64,000 nucleotides of DNA from Roseateles_E cavernae (GTDB lineage Bacteria; Pseudomonadota; Gammaproteobacteria; Burkholderiales; Burkholderiaceae_C). Positions 51,964 to 60,643 of the stretch are shown here, piece by piece. Both the position numbers and the translations under genes were made by a program. Location: assembly GCF_040187885.1 (NCBI RefSeq), contig NZ_JBDPLH010000001.1, positions 248,001-312,000 on the forward strand. Reading direction: 5' to 3'. The notes under the pieces are model-generated. The model ran no database searches. It saw nothing but the letters and a program-made list of their open reading frames with translations, and had not been told where the DNA came from. The number at the start of each line of letters is the position of its first letter. Positions within the stretch are counted from its first letter, which is position 1.

Positions 51964-54693
51964 ATGAATCCCCCGCCACGCGACATCAGCAAGTCCCGCT
52001 GGCCCCAGCTGAGCCCGCTGCTGGACGAGCTGCTGGACATGGAGCCGGCCGCGCGCGCCGCCCGGCTGGCGGCCTTGCGGGTGCTGGAGCCCGAGCTGGC
52101 CGCCGATCTGGAGGATCTGCTGGCGCGCGATGCCGAGCTGGCCGGCAATGATTTCCTGGCCACACCGGCCCTGCCGCCGACGCTGACCGCCGCGCCGCTG
52201 ATGGCCGGCCAGGCTGTCGGTGCCTACACCCTGGTACGCGAGATCGGCCGTGGCGGCATGGGCAGCGTCTGGCTGGCGCGCCGCACCGACGGGCGCTACG
52301 AGGGCCAGGTTGCGATCAAGTTTCTCAGCACCGGCCTGCTGGGCCATGGTGATGCCGGCCGCTTCGCCCGCGAGGGCCAGATCCTGGCCCGGCTGACCCA
52401 TCCGCATATCGCGCGGCTGATCGATGCCGGCGTCGCGCTGGAGGGCCAGCAACCCTATCTGGTGCTGGAGTATGTCGACGGTCTGACCCTCGACCGCTTC
52501 TGCGCCAGCCGCGAGCTGGACCTGGGCCAGCGGGTGCGGCTGTTTCTCGATGTGCTGGCGGCCGTGGCCCATGCGCACAACCGGCTGATCCTGCACCGCG
52601 ACCTGAAGCCCAGCAACATCCTGGTCAACGGCGCCGGCGAGGTGAAGCTGCTGGACTTCGGCATCGCCAAGCTGCTCAACAGCGAGGCCGAGGACGGTGG
52701 CGGTGCGGCCACCGAGCTGACCCGCCAGGCTGGCCGCGCCTTCACGCCGCAGTACGCCGCGCCCGAGCAGGTGCAGGGCGGCGACGTGACCACCGCCACC
52801 GATGTCTATGCGCTGGGCGTGCTGCTGTACCAGCTGCTGGGCGGCGGCCACCCGACCAACACCGCGCCGGCCGGCCCGCCGAACCACAAGAACACCGGCA
52901 CCGCGCTGGAGCAGCTGCGCACGGTCGTCGAGGTCGAGCCCCGGCGCCTGTCCGACGCGGTGCGGGCACAAGCCGACCCTGAGGTCAAGAAGCAGGCCCG
53001 CGAGCTGCGCGGCGATCTCGACACCATCGTCGCCAAGGCACTGAAAAAGGTCCCGGCCGAACGCTATGCCAATGCCGCCGCGCTGGCCGACGACCTGAAG
53101 CGCTGGCTGGCGCATGAGCCGATCGCGGCGCGGCCGGACAGCCGCAGCTATCGCCTCTTGAAGTTCCTGCGCCGCCACCGCCTGGGTGTCGCCGCAGGCA
53201 GCCTGGCCGGCCTGAGCCTGGCGGTGGGCATCGGGCTGGCCCTGTGGAAAGGCCAGGAAGCCCAGCAGCAGCGGGTGCAGGCCGAGGGCCTGATCGAGTT
53301 CATGCTGGGCGATCTGCGCAAGAAGCTGGAGCCGGTGGGCCGCCTCGATGTGCTGGACGCGGTCGGCGACAAGGCGCTGGACTACTACGCCAGGCAAGAC
53401 CTGGCACGCAGCGACGCCGACTCGCTGGGCCGCCGCGCCCGCGCCCTGCACCTGATGGGCGAGATCGCCGAGAAGCGCGGCCAGATGGCCGAGGCCGAGC
53501 AACGCTTCAAACAGGCAGCCGACAGCACGGCGGAGTTGCTGGCGCGGGATCCGAAGAACACGCAGCGCCTGTTCGACCATGCGCAGAGCAGTTATTGGGT
53601 GGGGTATGCGGCGTGGCAGCAGCGTCGGCTGCCGGAGGCGGAAGCGGGGTTTCAGCGCTATCTTGCTCTGGCGGATGAGTTGGTGAGGTTGGAGCCGGGA
53701 AAGACTGAGTGGAGGATTGAGCGAGCTTATGCACAACAGAATCTTGGAGTGCTAGAGCTTCGCAGCGGCAAAGCGGAGGTTGCACAAACACGTTTCCAGG
53801 CCACTTTAGAGGTCTGGCAAGACCTGGCACCTCGACAATCCGAGCTCCACACGGATATAGCCAACACGCTAGGTTGGCTGGCAGAGGCGCAAGAACCCCT
53901 GGGCCAATTCGACGCCAGCATCGCCAACCATCAAGCCAAGTTGACAGCGCTGCAAGCAGCAGGCGGCCAAGCAAGTCACGACCGCACATATCAAGACCAA
54001 CTGGCCGTCACAGAAACCGTGCAGGGCCGACTACATCTTAGTGCGGGCCGAGTCGAAACTGCACTGGCCTCAACACAACGGGCTCGAGACATTTACATTG
54101 GCTTAGCAGCATTGGATGCTGACAATCTGGACATACTGGCTCGCCTAGGTCGCTCACGTCAACAGTTGGTTGAGGTTTGGTTAGCTAAGGGAGAAATAGA
54201 ACGGGCACGGATCGAGTTGAACCTCCTAGCCCCTGAATTGGACCGACTACTACGCGCAGACTCACGCTTGCCGGAACTGCACCTGACCTTGCGCGGTCGT
54301 TGGCTGGTAGCGAGCCTAGCGGTTGCTTCAACGCCCGCCGAGCACAGGGCACAACGCGTCGCGTTAGCAAAATTCTTGGAATCGACAACGGCTGATGCTG
54401 CTTCAAACGAATGGGATGCGGACACTCACAGAGTGCTGGCCACTGCCGCTTTGGCCATTGGCGACTCGCTTGCGGCTGATGAGGCTTCGGCGGCTAAGTC
54501 GCAATGGCAAGCAGTACTCGACGGTCTAGCCAGGCTGAGCGATACGCCCGACCCGCGTGTGATTTGCTTGCGCGCCCACGCATTTCTTCGCTTAGGCATG
54601 GCTCAAGAAGCGCGTGCACTGGCCGACAAACTAGAGGTTTCGGCCTATCGTCATCCGCTATATGCTGAACTCAGGCAGCGTGTACAGCGTTAA
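51964..54693 (+). CDS. Ser/Thr protein kinase with TPR C-terminal region
   Basis: 909 residues. Kinase domain about 85-370: glycine loop GRGGMGSV at 96, Lys119 in VAIK, catalytic HRD at 211-213, DFG at 231-233, and APEQ. A membrane segment (about 406-428) leads to a periplasmic helical TPR-like region to the end. It is coupled to the ECF sigma gene and probably phosphorylates it. From about 53600 (residue 545) codon use shifts sharply: TTA, ATA, CTA, ACA and GTT appear that are almost absent elsewhere, while the reading frame continues. The last 365 residues may have a different origin or be recombined. Confidence 0.88.
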   Translation: MNPPPRDISKSRWPQLSPLLDELLDMEPAARAARLAALRVLEPELAADLEDLLARDAELAGNDFLATPALPPTLTAAPLMAGQAVGAYTLVREIGRGGMGSVWLARRTDGRYEGQVAIKFLSTGLLGHGDAGRFAREGQILARLTHPHIARLIDAGVALEGQQPYLVLEYVDGLTLDRFCASRELDLGQRVRLFLDVLAAVAHAHNRLILHRDLKPSNILVNGAGEVKLLDFGIAKLLNSEAEDGGGAATELTRQAGRAFTPQYAAPEQVQGGDVTTATDVYALGVLLYQLLGGGHPTNTAPAGPPNHKNTGTALEQLRTVVEVEPRRLSDAVRAQADPEVKKQARELRGDLDTIVAKALKKVPAERYANAAALADDLKRWLAHEPIAARPDSRSYRLLKFLRRHRLGVAAGSLAGLSLAVGIGLALWKGQEAQQQRVQAEGLIEFMLGDLRKKLEPVGRLDVLDAVGDKALDYYARQDLARSDADSLGRRARALHLMGEIAEKRGQMAEAEQRFKQAADSTAELLARDPKNTQRLFDHAQSSYWVGYAAWQQRRLPEAEAGFQRYLALADELVRLEPGKTEWRIERAYAQQNLGVLELRSGKAEVAQTRFQATLEVWQDLAPRQSELHTDIANTLGWLAEAQEPLGQFDASIANHQAKLTALQAAGGQASHDRTYQDQLAVTETVQGRLHLSAGRVETALASTQRARDIYIGLAALDADNLDILARLGRSRQQLVEVWLAKGEIERARIELNLLAPELDRLLRADSRLPELHLTLRGRWLVASLAVASTPAEHRAQRVALAKFLESTTADAASNEWDADTHRVLATAALAIGDSLAADEASAAKSQWQAVLDGLARLSDTPDPRVICLRAHAFLRLGMAQEARALADKLEVSAYRHPLYAELRQRVQR

Positions 54694-54753
54694 GCCGCAT
54701 CAAACGCCAATCCCTCTTTCCATACACATCAAGCAAGAAAGAAGCATCACACC

Positions 54754-55101
54754 ATGCCGCATCTAGTCCAAACCGACAATGTCTACGCCGTCAGCGTTAC
54801 TGTCATCAACGACAACGAACTGCAATTTTCGCCGGACCCCGTGGTGATCACGAAAGAGAATTCCCTCATCACTTTCAATCTGCTGACCCCTGGCTACATC
54901 TTTCCGGTCGATGGTACAGCCCTGGTTGTCAACGATGACGATGAGGAAGAGTTTCCGATCGCCTGGTACATCACTCCGGTAACTATCGGTCTGGCCGACT
55001 ACAACAACGATGCCGACGACTACTCGTACACGATGGCGGTGCAAAACATTGCAACCGGCGCACGCATCACTAAGGATCCAACAATCAAGAACAACAACTA
55101 A
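54754..55101 (+). CDS. Small protein of unknown function downstream of the kinase
   Basis: 115 residues, acidic, rich in Asp, Asn, Val and Thr, with alternating hydrophobics that suggest a beta sandwich: VYAVSVTVINDNELQFSPDP, then LITFNLLTPGYIFPVDG and the C-terminal ITKDPTIKNNN. No signal peptide or cysteine. AAGAAAG lies upstream. Base composition matches the AT-richer end of the kinase gene, not the genome. I do not recognise it. Neighbourhood suggests a product or regulator of the sigma/kinase module. Confidence 0.65.
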   Translation: MPHLVQTDNVYAVSVTVINDNELQFSPDPVVITKENSLITFNLLTPGYIFPVDGTALVVNDDDEEEFPIAWYITPVTIGLADYNNDADDYSYTMAVQNIATGARITKDPTIKNNN

Positions 55102-55174
55102 GCGGTCACCGACAGGCCAAGATGCCAGTCATTGAGGCCTGAGGAGTTTCAGGAAGGCTCGGAGAGCAAGGAAG

Positions 55175-55248
55175 GGGGTCAGGCCCCACACTTCTTGTTT
55201 CTAGCCCAGGGGGGTCATGTCTTGCCAAAAAAAGCAATACCTGACCCC
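55175..55248. repeat. REP-like inverted repeat
   Basis: GGGGTCATGTCTTGC (55211-55225) and GCAATACCTGACCCC (55234-55248) form a hairpin with 13 of 15 pairs and an A-rich loop. A further GGGGTCAGG at 55175-55183 repeats one arm. GGGGTCAGG-type ends are common in proteobacterial REP/BIME elements mobilised by RAYT transposases; none is in the window. Confidence 0.6.
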
Positions 55249-55502
55249 GACCGCCGATTGCGAAGCCATAGCAAACAGCGCCACGCCCATCCAAAGATCA
55301 GTCCAGGCACCTACGCCTTGCATCCAGCACCGCCTGCCGACAAGAAAGACCAATGGCGATGGCAATCATCGCCTGGGTTGTGCTCCCTCAAAGAACGCGC
55401 TCACGACGCAAGCGTTATAGTCACTCTTGCCGGTGACATTGTCCGGGCACCAAACACTCGTGGGTGCAGAGCGTCGTTATGACAAGGCGTGTCAAGCGAG
55501 GA
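55249..55502. other. Gene-free AT-richer stretch
   Basis: Part of the 462-base gap between the small protein gene and the ParD-like gene. I see no convincing reading frame, tRNA or terminator. TGTCAA half-sites (for example 55490-55495) resemble the arms of the operator that follows. The composition stays lower in GC than the chromosome on either side. Confidence 0.5.
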
Positions 55503-55519
55503 ATGTCAATCTTTGACAT
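55503..55519. promoter_or_regulatory. Putative ParD autoregulation operator
   Basis: Perfect seven-base inverted repeat ATGTCAA-TCT-TTGACAT, 44 bases before the ParD-like start. The right arm contains TTGACA, a consensus -35. Ribbon-helix-helix antitoxins bind such short palindromes. No clear -10 is seen 17 bases on. Confidence 0.55.
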
Positions 55520-55563
55520 CCCTTGATAGGCTTCCCTCTTTCAGTCGACAACAGGTGACGCAG

Positions 55564-55833
55564 ATGGGGAAGAACGTGAATCTCACGCCTCTGCTCGACG
55601 AGATGGTGCGGTCCAAAGTCAGTTCCGGGCTGTATGGCTCGGCCAGCGAGGTCGTCCGCGAGGCATTGCGCTTGCTGCAAGAGCAGGACCGCCAGCGCGA
55701 GGTAAAGCTGGAAGAGCTCAGGCGCGAGGTGCATCGCGGCCTGGACAGTCGCGCCAGCGAAAGCTGGAGCGCCGCCGAGCTGAGGGCCAAGGCGCGCGCG
55801 ACGCGTAGTGCATCCGAGGTGGCCACCCCCTGA
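55564..55833 (+). CDS. ParD-like ribbon-helix-helix antitoxin, orphan
   Basis: 89 residues. The N-terminal ribbon-helix-helix matches ParD: KNVNLTPLLDEMVRSKVSSG, then YGSASEVVREALRLLQEQD. The C-terminal tail would wrap the ParE toxin. I use the ATG at 55564, where family similarity starts. No toxin gene of normal length follows. GC content is back to the genome level. Confidence 0.83.
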   Translation: MGKNVNLTPLLDEMVRSKVSSGLYGSASEVVREALRLLQEQDRQREVKLEELRREVHRGLDSRASESWSAAELRAKARATRSASEVATP

Positions 55834-55884
55834 ATGACCCGAGTCGCTCGCCGACCCGAATGCCGACAAGGCTACCGCCGGTAG
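55834..55884 (+). pseudogene. Possible remnant of a ParE toxin gene
   Basis: An ATG directly at the antitoxin stop opens a 16-codon frame, MTRVARRPECRQGYRR. ParE toxins start in the same place and often begin with MxRVxRRPxAxxD. The frame ends at once, so at most the first dozen codons survive. This is weak evidence from a short string. Confidence 0.25.
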
Positions 55885-55890
55885 CCCCCC

Positions 55891-56421
55891 TCACTCACTA
55901 TCCCTCCCCCACGGTATCGATACCGCCTTGCGCTCACCCCCCTTGCGGGTGCGCAGCACGGCGTCGAAGCCTTGGCGGCCGCCGTTCAGCGCGGCGGTCA
56001 GCAGGCCTTGCAGGTCTTCGGGGCTGAGCGATTCGGCGTCGCGGCGGAACTGCTTGATGGCCAGGGCCAGCAGCTCGCGCGAGACGGCCGCATGGGTCAG
56101 CTGCACGGCCAGCATCGCGCCATAGAGGTCGGGAAAGATCTCGCACAGGGTCTTGATGCGGCGCAGCGCCTCGGGCGGACTGTGGCGTTCCTGCGGGCCC
56201 ATCCAGCTGACGTCGTCGTTGTCCGCGCCATCGCCCTGCTCGCCCAGGCGCGCCTGCAGCGCAGCGATGCGGGCCAGCAGCCACTCCTTGTCGTCGGCCT
56301 CGGCGGCGCGGGCATCGACGCCGGCCAGCGCCTGGGCATCGCTCAGGGCCTCGGGCGCCAGCGCATAGCGCTCGGCGGCCAGCGCGGCCAGGCGCTCGGC
56401 GGCGGTCGTGGACTCGAGCAT
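55891..56421 (-). CDS. Hypothetical helical protein
   Basis: 176 residues, not recognised. Alanine- and leucine-rich with two helical halves: an N-terminal AERLAALAAERYALAPEAL, then EWLLARIAALQARLG, a conserved-looking SWMGPQERHSPPEALRRIKTL and a C-terminal DLQGLLTAALNGGRQGF. No signal peptide or catalytic motif. I start at the ATG at 56421, preceded by GGGGGA; a TTG at 56436 would add five residues. Alone between the antitoxin and the Bug gene. Confidence 0.6.
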   Translation of the reverse strand: MLESTTAAERLAALAAERYALAPEALSDAQALAGVDARAAEADDKEWLLARIAALQARLGEQGDGADNDDVSWMGPQERHSPPEALRRIKTLCEIFPDLYGAMLAVQLTHAAVSRELLALAIKQFRRDAESLSPEDLQGLLTAALNGGRQGFDAVLRTRKGGERKAVSIPWGRDSE

Positions 56422-56601
56422 CGCAGCGTCCCCCAAGGGCAGGATAGACCTTGCTTATCGGCCGCCGGTGGCCGTACTTGAGCCGGGTTCTGTCCATTTC
56501 GCACGGCCGATCGCGGTGCGGCCTGCGGACATCGTTGCGGCGCTACACGCGGACGGCGGGCTAAGCTGGTCACATTCGATAACAGCCCGGAGACCGACGC
56601 C

Positions 56602-57585
56602 ATGCACATCCCCCACCCACGCCGCCGCCTCGTCGCCCTGCTGGCCGGCGCCGCGCTGACCGGCCTGCTCGGCCCGGCGCAGGCCGCCGACTTCCCGGTC
56701 AGACCGATCCGCTTCATCGTGCCCTATGCGGCCGGCGGCACCACCGATCTGGTGGCGCGCACGGTCGGCCAGAAGGTCGCGGACAAGCTGGGCCAGCCGG
56801 TGGTGATCGAGAACAAACCCGGCGCTGGCGGCAATCTGGGCATGGACGCGGTGGCGAAGGCAGCGCCCGATGGCTACACGATAGGCTTTGGCGCCATCTC
56901 GACCAATGCGCTGAACCCGCATATCTACAAAAGCGTGCCCTTCGATCCGCGCAAGGACTTCAGCGCGATCAGCATGCTGGGCTACTCGACCATCGTCGTC
57001 GAAGTGAATGCCGCCTCGCCGATCAAGAACGTCGCCGAGCTGATCGACGCGGCCAAAAAGAACAAGGGCATGAGCTATGCGACCGCCGGCTCCGGCACCT
57101 CGATGCATCTGTCGGCCGTGCTGTTCGAGCAGATGACCGGCACCGAGCTGACCCATGTGCCCTACCGCGGCAGCGCGCCCGGCATCACCGATCTGCTGGC
57201 CGGCCATGTGGGCCTGATGTTCGACAATCTGCCGGCCTCGCTGCCCCATATCCAGGCCGGCAAGCTGCGCGCGCTGGCGGTGGCCGGCAAGAGCCGCTCG
57301 CCGGCCCTGCCCCAGGTGCCGACCCTGGCCGAGGCCGGACTGGCCGGCTATGCGGTCGAGCCCTGGTTCGGCGTCTATGCGCCGGCCCAGCTGCCGGCGC
57401 CGGTGCTGAAGCTGCTGAACCAGGCCTTTGTCGAGGCCCTGGCCCTGCCCGATGTGAAGGAGAAGCTGCTGCAGGCCGGCTTCACGCCGCGCAGCTCCAG
57501 CGCCCAGGAGCTGACGGCGCTGGGCCTGGCCGAGTACGAACGCCTGGGCGCCGTGGCGCGAAAAGCCAATATGGGTCTGGACTGA
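56602..57585 (+). CDS. Tripartite tricarboxylate transporter substrate-binding protein (Bug/TctC)
   Basis: 327 residues with a signal peptide ending at AQAAD. Bug hallmarks: PVRPIRFIVPYAAGGTTDLVAR, IENKPGAGGNLGMDAVAKA, PDGYTIGFG and HVPYRGSAPGITDLLAGHV. These periplasmic proteins bind carboxylates and are greatly expanded in Burkholderiales, mostly without cognate permease genes, as here. No tctA/tctB is nearby. It is convergent with the AraC gene, five bases away. Confidence 0.92.
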   Translation: MHIPHPRRRLVALLAGAALTGLLGPAQAADFPVRPIRFIVPYAAGGTTDLVARTVGQKVADKLGQPVVIENKPGAGGNLGMDAVAKAAPDGYTIGFGAISTNALNPHIYKSVPFDPRKDFSAISMLGYSTIVVEVNAASPIKNVAELIDAAKKNKGMSYATAGSGTSMHLSAVLFEQMTGTELTHVPYRGSAPGITDLLAGHVGLMFDNLPASLPHIQAGKLRALAVAGKSRSPALPQVPTLAEAGLAGYAVEPWFGVYAPAQLPAPVLKLLNQAFVEALALPDVKEKLLQAGFTPRSSSAQELTALGLAEYERLGAVARKANMGLD

Positions 57586-57589
57586 GGAC

Positions 57590-58423
57590 TCAGCGCGGCG
57601 CCAGCCGGTGGCCGACTCCCAGCTGCTGCTGGTAGCGCCCCGGCGTCAGCCCGTAGCGGCCGGCAAAGGCCCGGGTCAGATGAGCCTGGTCGGTCAGGCC
57701 CACCGCGGCGGCCACCTCGGCCGGTGCCTGACCCAGGCCCAGCAGGCGCTTGGCCTCGAACAGGCGCAGCGCCATCAGCACCTGCTGCGGCGTCGCATGG
57801 TGCTGGGCCTTGAAGCTGCGCAGAAAGTGAAAAGGGCTCAGGCCGGCGACGCCGGCCAGCTGCTCCAGGCTCAGGGTCTGATCCAGCGAGGCGCGCATGA
57901 AGTCCAGCACCGGCGCAAAGCGGGGCGCGGCCTCGGGTCGCGCCCGCCGGCCCACACAGGCGTGGCGGCGCAGGGCCTCCACCAGCAGCAGCAGCCGGCT
58001 GTCGAAGCACAGGCCATCATCGCCCGCCTGCCAGAGCCCGGCGATCAGGCCGGCCACCTCGGCGGCTGTGGCCGCGTCATGGGCCACGGCCGCATCGAAC
58101 CACCAGGCCGGCTCGCCGCTGAGCTCGGCCAGCAGTTCGCGGTCCAGATAGGCCATGCGGTAGCCCCAGGCATCGGCGGTCTCGGCCTGGCCGGTGTGGA
58201 TGTCCTCGGGATTCATCAGCATCAGCGTCGCGCGCGGCGCCAGATGCTCGGCCCCGCGCCAGCGGAAGCGGCCGACCCCGGCCGTGATCGCGCCGAGGCC
58301 GAAGGCCTCATGGGTGTGCGGATCGAAGCGATGGCTCAGGATGGAGGCGTGATAGAGCTCGACCCCGGCGCGGTGCGTGGGGCGGCGGTACTGCGCCTGG
58401 TCGCTGGCATGTTCGAACTGCAT
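57590..58423 (-). CDS. AraC family transcriptional regulator
   Basis: 277 residues. An N-terminal cupin-like ligand domain (SHRFDPHTHEAFGLGAITAG, then NPEDIHTGQ) and two AraC helix-turn-helix motifs at the C-terminus: LSLEQLAGVAGLSPFHFLRS and AEVAAAVGLTDQAHLTRAF. The effector is unknown. It could control the adjacent Bug gene, although the two are convergent. feoB lies on the same strand upstream with 34 bases between. Confidence 0.88.
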   Translation of the reverse strand: MQFEHASDQAQYRRPTHRAGVELYHASILSHRFDPHTHEAFGLGAITAGVGRFRWRGAEHLAPRATLMLMNPEDIHTGQAETADAWGYRMAYLDRELLAELSGEPAWWFDAAVAHDAATAAEVAGLIAGLWQAGDDGLCFDSRLLLLVEALRRHACVGRRARPEAAPRFAPVLDFMRASLDQTLSLEQLAGVAGLSPFHFLRSFKAQHHATPQQVLMALRLFEAKRLLGLGQAPAEVAAAVGLTDQAHLTRAFAGRYGLTPGRYQQQLGVGHRLAPR

Positions 58424-58457
58424 GGCAGCGATGATGCCTCAGTGTCGGATCGGCCGG

Positions 58458-60329
58458 TCAGCCCAACAGCCAGCGGCTGGCATGGAAGGTCAGCCATGAC
58501 GCCGCATAGGCCAGCGCGAACAGATAGCCCAGCATGATGGCCGGCATGCGGTAGCCGCCGGTCTCGCGCTTGACGGCGGCCAGGGTCGACAGGCATTGCG
58601 GCGCAAACACGAACCAGGCCAGCAGCGAGAACGCGGTCGGCAAGCCCCAGCTTTGCGCGATCAGCGGGGTCAGGGCCTGCGCCGCATCCTCGGCGCCGGC
58701 CGACAAGGCGTAGACCGTGCCCAGCGCGCTGATCGCGATCTCGCGCGCGGCCATGCCCGGCACCAGGGCCAGGCTGATCTGCCAGTTGAAGCCGATCGGC
58801 TCGAACAGCCATGCCAGTCCCTGGCCGATCCAGCCGGCGACGCTGTAGTAGATCGGCGGCTGCGTCGCGCCCTCGGGCGCGCCGGGGAAGCTGGACAGCA
58901 GCCACAGCAACAGTGTCATCGTCAGGATCACGCCGCCGACCCGGCGAAGAAAGATCACCACGCGCTGCCACAGGCCCAGCGCGATATTGCGCGGATGGGG
59001 CCAGTGGTAGCTGGGCAGTTCCATCATCAGCGGGCGCACCTGGCGGCCGCTGGCGAAGCGCTTCAGGACCCAGGCCACCGCCATCGCCCCGACGATGCCG
59101 GCTGCATAAAGAACGAACAGCACCAGGCCCTGCAGATCGATCCAGCCGCCCCACAGCTCGCGCCGCGGCACAAAGGCGCCGATCAAGAGCGCATAGACCG
59201 GCAGCCGCGCCGAGCAGGTCATCAGCGGCGCGATCATGATGGTGACCAGACGGTCGCGCGGATTGGCGATCGAACGCGTCGCCATGATGCCGGGGATGGC
59301 GCAGGCAAAGCTGGACAGCAGCGGGATGAAGCTGCGGCCCGACAGCCCGACGCCGCCCATCAGCCGGTCCAGCAGGAAGGCCGCGCGCGGCAGGTAGCCG
59401 GACTCCTCGAGGATCAGGATGAAGAAGAACAGGATCAGGATCTGCGGCAGGAACACCAGCACCCCGCCGACGCCGGCGATCAGGCCATCGGCCACCAGGC
59501 TGCGCACCCAGCCCTCGGGCAGCAGCGCGCCGGCCCGCTCGCCCAGCCAGCCGGCGGCCGCCTCGATCTGGTTCATCGGCCACTCGGCCCAGGCGAACAC
59601 CGCCTGGAACAGCAGGAACAGCAGCAGCGCCAGCAGCAGCGGCCCCAGCAGCGGATGCAGCACGAAGCGGTCGATACGGTCGCTGGGCAACTCGGGTGTC
59701 TGCGCGTCCAGGCCCAGCGTCTTCAGGATGGCATTCACGCGCTGCTGGTCGCCCGATTCCGCAGCGGGCGCGGTCGGCGACGGCATCGCCCAGGCCGCTC
59801 GCTCATCGAGCAGCGCGCGCAGCTCATCCAGGCCCTGGCCCTGGGTGGCGACGGTGCGCACCACCGGCACGCCGAGCGCTTGCGCCAGCGCTTCGGTATC
59901 GATCTGCAGGCCGCGCCGGGCGGCCAGGTCGGCCATATTCAGCGCGACCACCACCGGCACGCCCTGGCGCTGCACCGCCAGCACCAAGCGCAGATTGCGG
60001 CGCAGATTGGTCGCGTCCAGCACGCAGACCACCAGGTCCGGCCGCTTCTCGCCCCGGGCGCGGCCGGCCAGCACATCGCAGGTGACGCGCTCGTCCGGCG
60101 AACGCGGGTAGAGGCTGTAGGTGCCGGGCAGGTCCAGCAGGCGCAAGACCTTGCCGGCAGCGGTCTTGAGCCGGCCTTCCTTGCGCTCGACGGTGACGCC
60201 GGCGTAGTTGGCCACCTTCTGGCGGCTGCCGGTCAGGCGGTTGAACAGCGCGGTCTTGCCGCAATTGGGATTGCCGACCAGGGCCAGCAGCGGCCCGGCC
60301 GGATGCACATGGATCCGGGCCTCAGTCAT
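58458..60329 (-). CDS. feoB: Ferrous iron transporter FeoB
   Basis: 623 residues, at the short end for FeoB. G-protein domain: G1 GNPNCGKT at 19-26, G3 DLPGTYSL, G4 NMAD. The membrane part has two Gate motifs, including LSSFACAIPGIMATRSI and APLMTCSARLPVYALLIGAF, whose cysteines are expected in iron passage. It imports Fe(II) at the inner membrane. I use the ATG at 60329; it overlaps the feoA end by eight bases. No FeoC gene is present. Confidence 0.93.
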   Translation of the reverse strand: MTEARIHVHPAGPLLALVGNPNCGKTALFNRLTGSRQKVANYAGVTVERKEGRLKTAAGKVLRLLDLPGTYSLYPRSPDERVTCDVLAGRARGEKRPDLVVCVLDATNLRRNLRLVLAVQRQGVPVVVALNMADLAARRGLQIDTEALAQALGVPVVRTVATQGQGLDELRALLDERAAWAMPSPTAPAAESGDQQRVNAILKTLGLDAQTPELPSDRIDRFVLHPLLGPLLLALLLFLLFQAVFAWAEWPMNQIEAAAGWLGERAGALLPEGWVRSLVADGLIAGVGGVLVFLPQILILFFFILILEESGYLPRAAFLLDRLMGGVGLSGRSFIPLLSSFACAIPGIMATRSIANPRDRLVTIMIAPLMTCSARLPVYALLIGAFVPRRELWGGWIDLQGLVLFVLYAAGIVGAMAVAWVLKRFASGRQVRPLMMELPSYHWPHPRNIALGLWQRVVIFLRRVGGVILTMTLLLWLLSSFPGAPEGATQPPIYYSVAGWIGQGLAWLFEPIGFNWQISLALVPGMAAREIAISALGTVYALSAGAEDAAQALTPLIAQSWGLPTAFSLLAWFVFAPQCLSTLAAVKRETGGYRMPAIMLGYLFALAYAASWLTFHASRWLLG

Positions 60330-60585
60330 GCCGGCCTCGCTGCAACTGCACGCAGGCAGCCTCGGCGCGGCGCAGCGCAAAGGTCGACTGGCCTATCCTC
60401 ACCACCAAGGGATCGCCGCCCGGCAGGGCTCGCGCGAGCACGCTGACATGCTCACCGCCGACAAAGCCCAGCTCCTCAAGCCAGCCCTGCCATTCCGGCG
60501 CATGGGTCGGCGCCTGCAAGGCCTCGACACGGTGGGATTGGCCGATCTTGGCGTCGGCAAGCGTGGGGGCGGGAGTGAAGCTCAT
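60322..60585 (-). CDS. feoA: FeoA family protein
   Basis: 87 residues, SH3-like FeoA fold: LEELGFVGGEHVSVLARALPGGDPLVVRIGQSTFALRRAEA (landmark region, residues 35-75) ends with the usual LRRAEA. It supports FeoB transport. ATG at 60585; the stop overlaps the feoB start, so they are coupled. A palindrome resembling a Fur site lies 59 bases upstream. Confidence 0.88.
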   Translation of the reverse strand: MSFTPAPTLADAKIGQSHRVEALQAPTHAPEWQGWLEELGFVGGEHVSVLARALPGGDPLVVRIGQSTFALRRAEAACVQLQRGRHD

Positions 60586-60643
60586 GCAGCAGGGGATACG
60601 GGAGCGATGCGCGCATCTGAACGATGCACAGGCTCTGCATTTT

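Noticed and set aside
55132..55482. A 116-codon plus-strand frame in the gap before the antitoxin
   Set aside because: It runs through the REP-like hairpin, has no ribosome site and no protein-like sequence.
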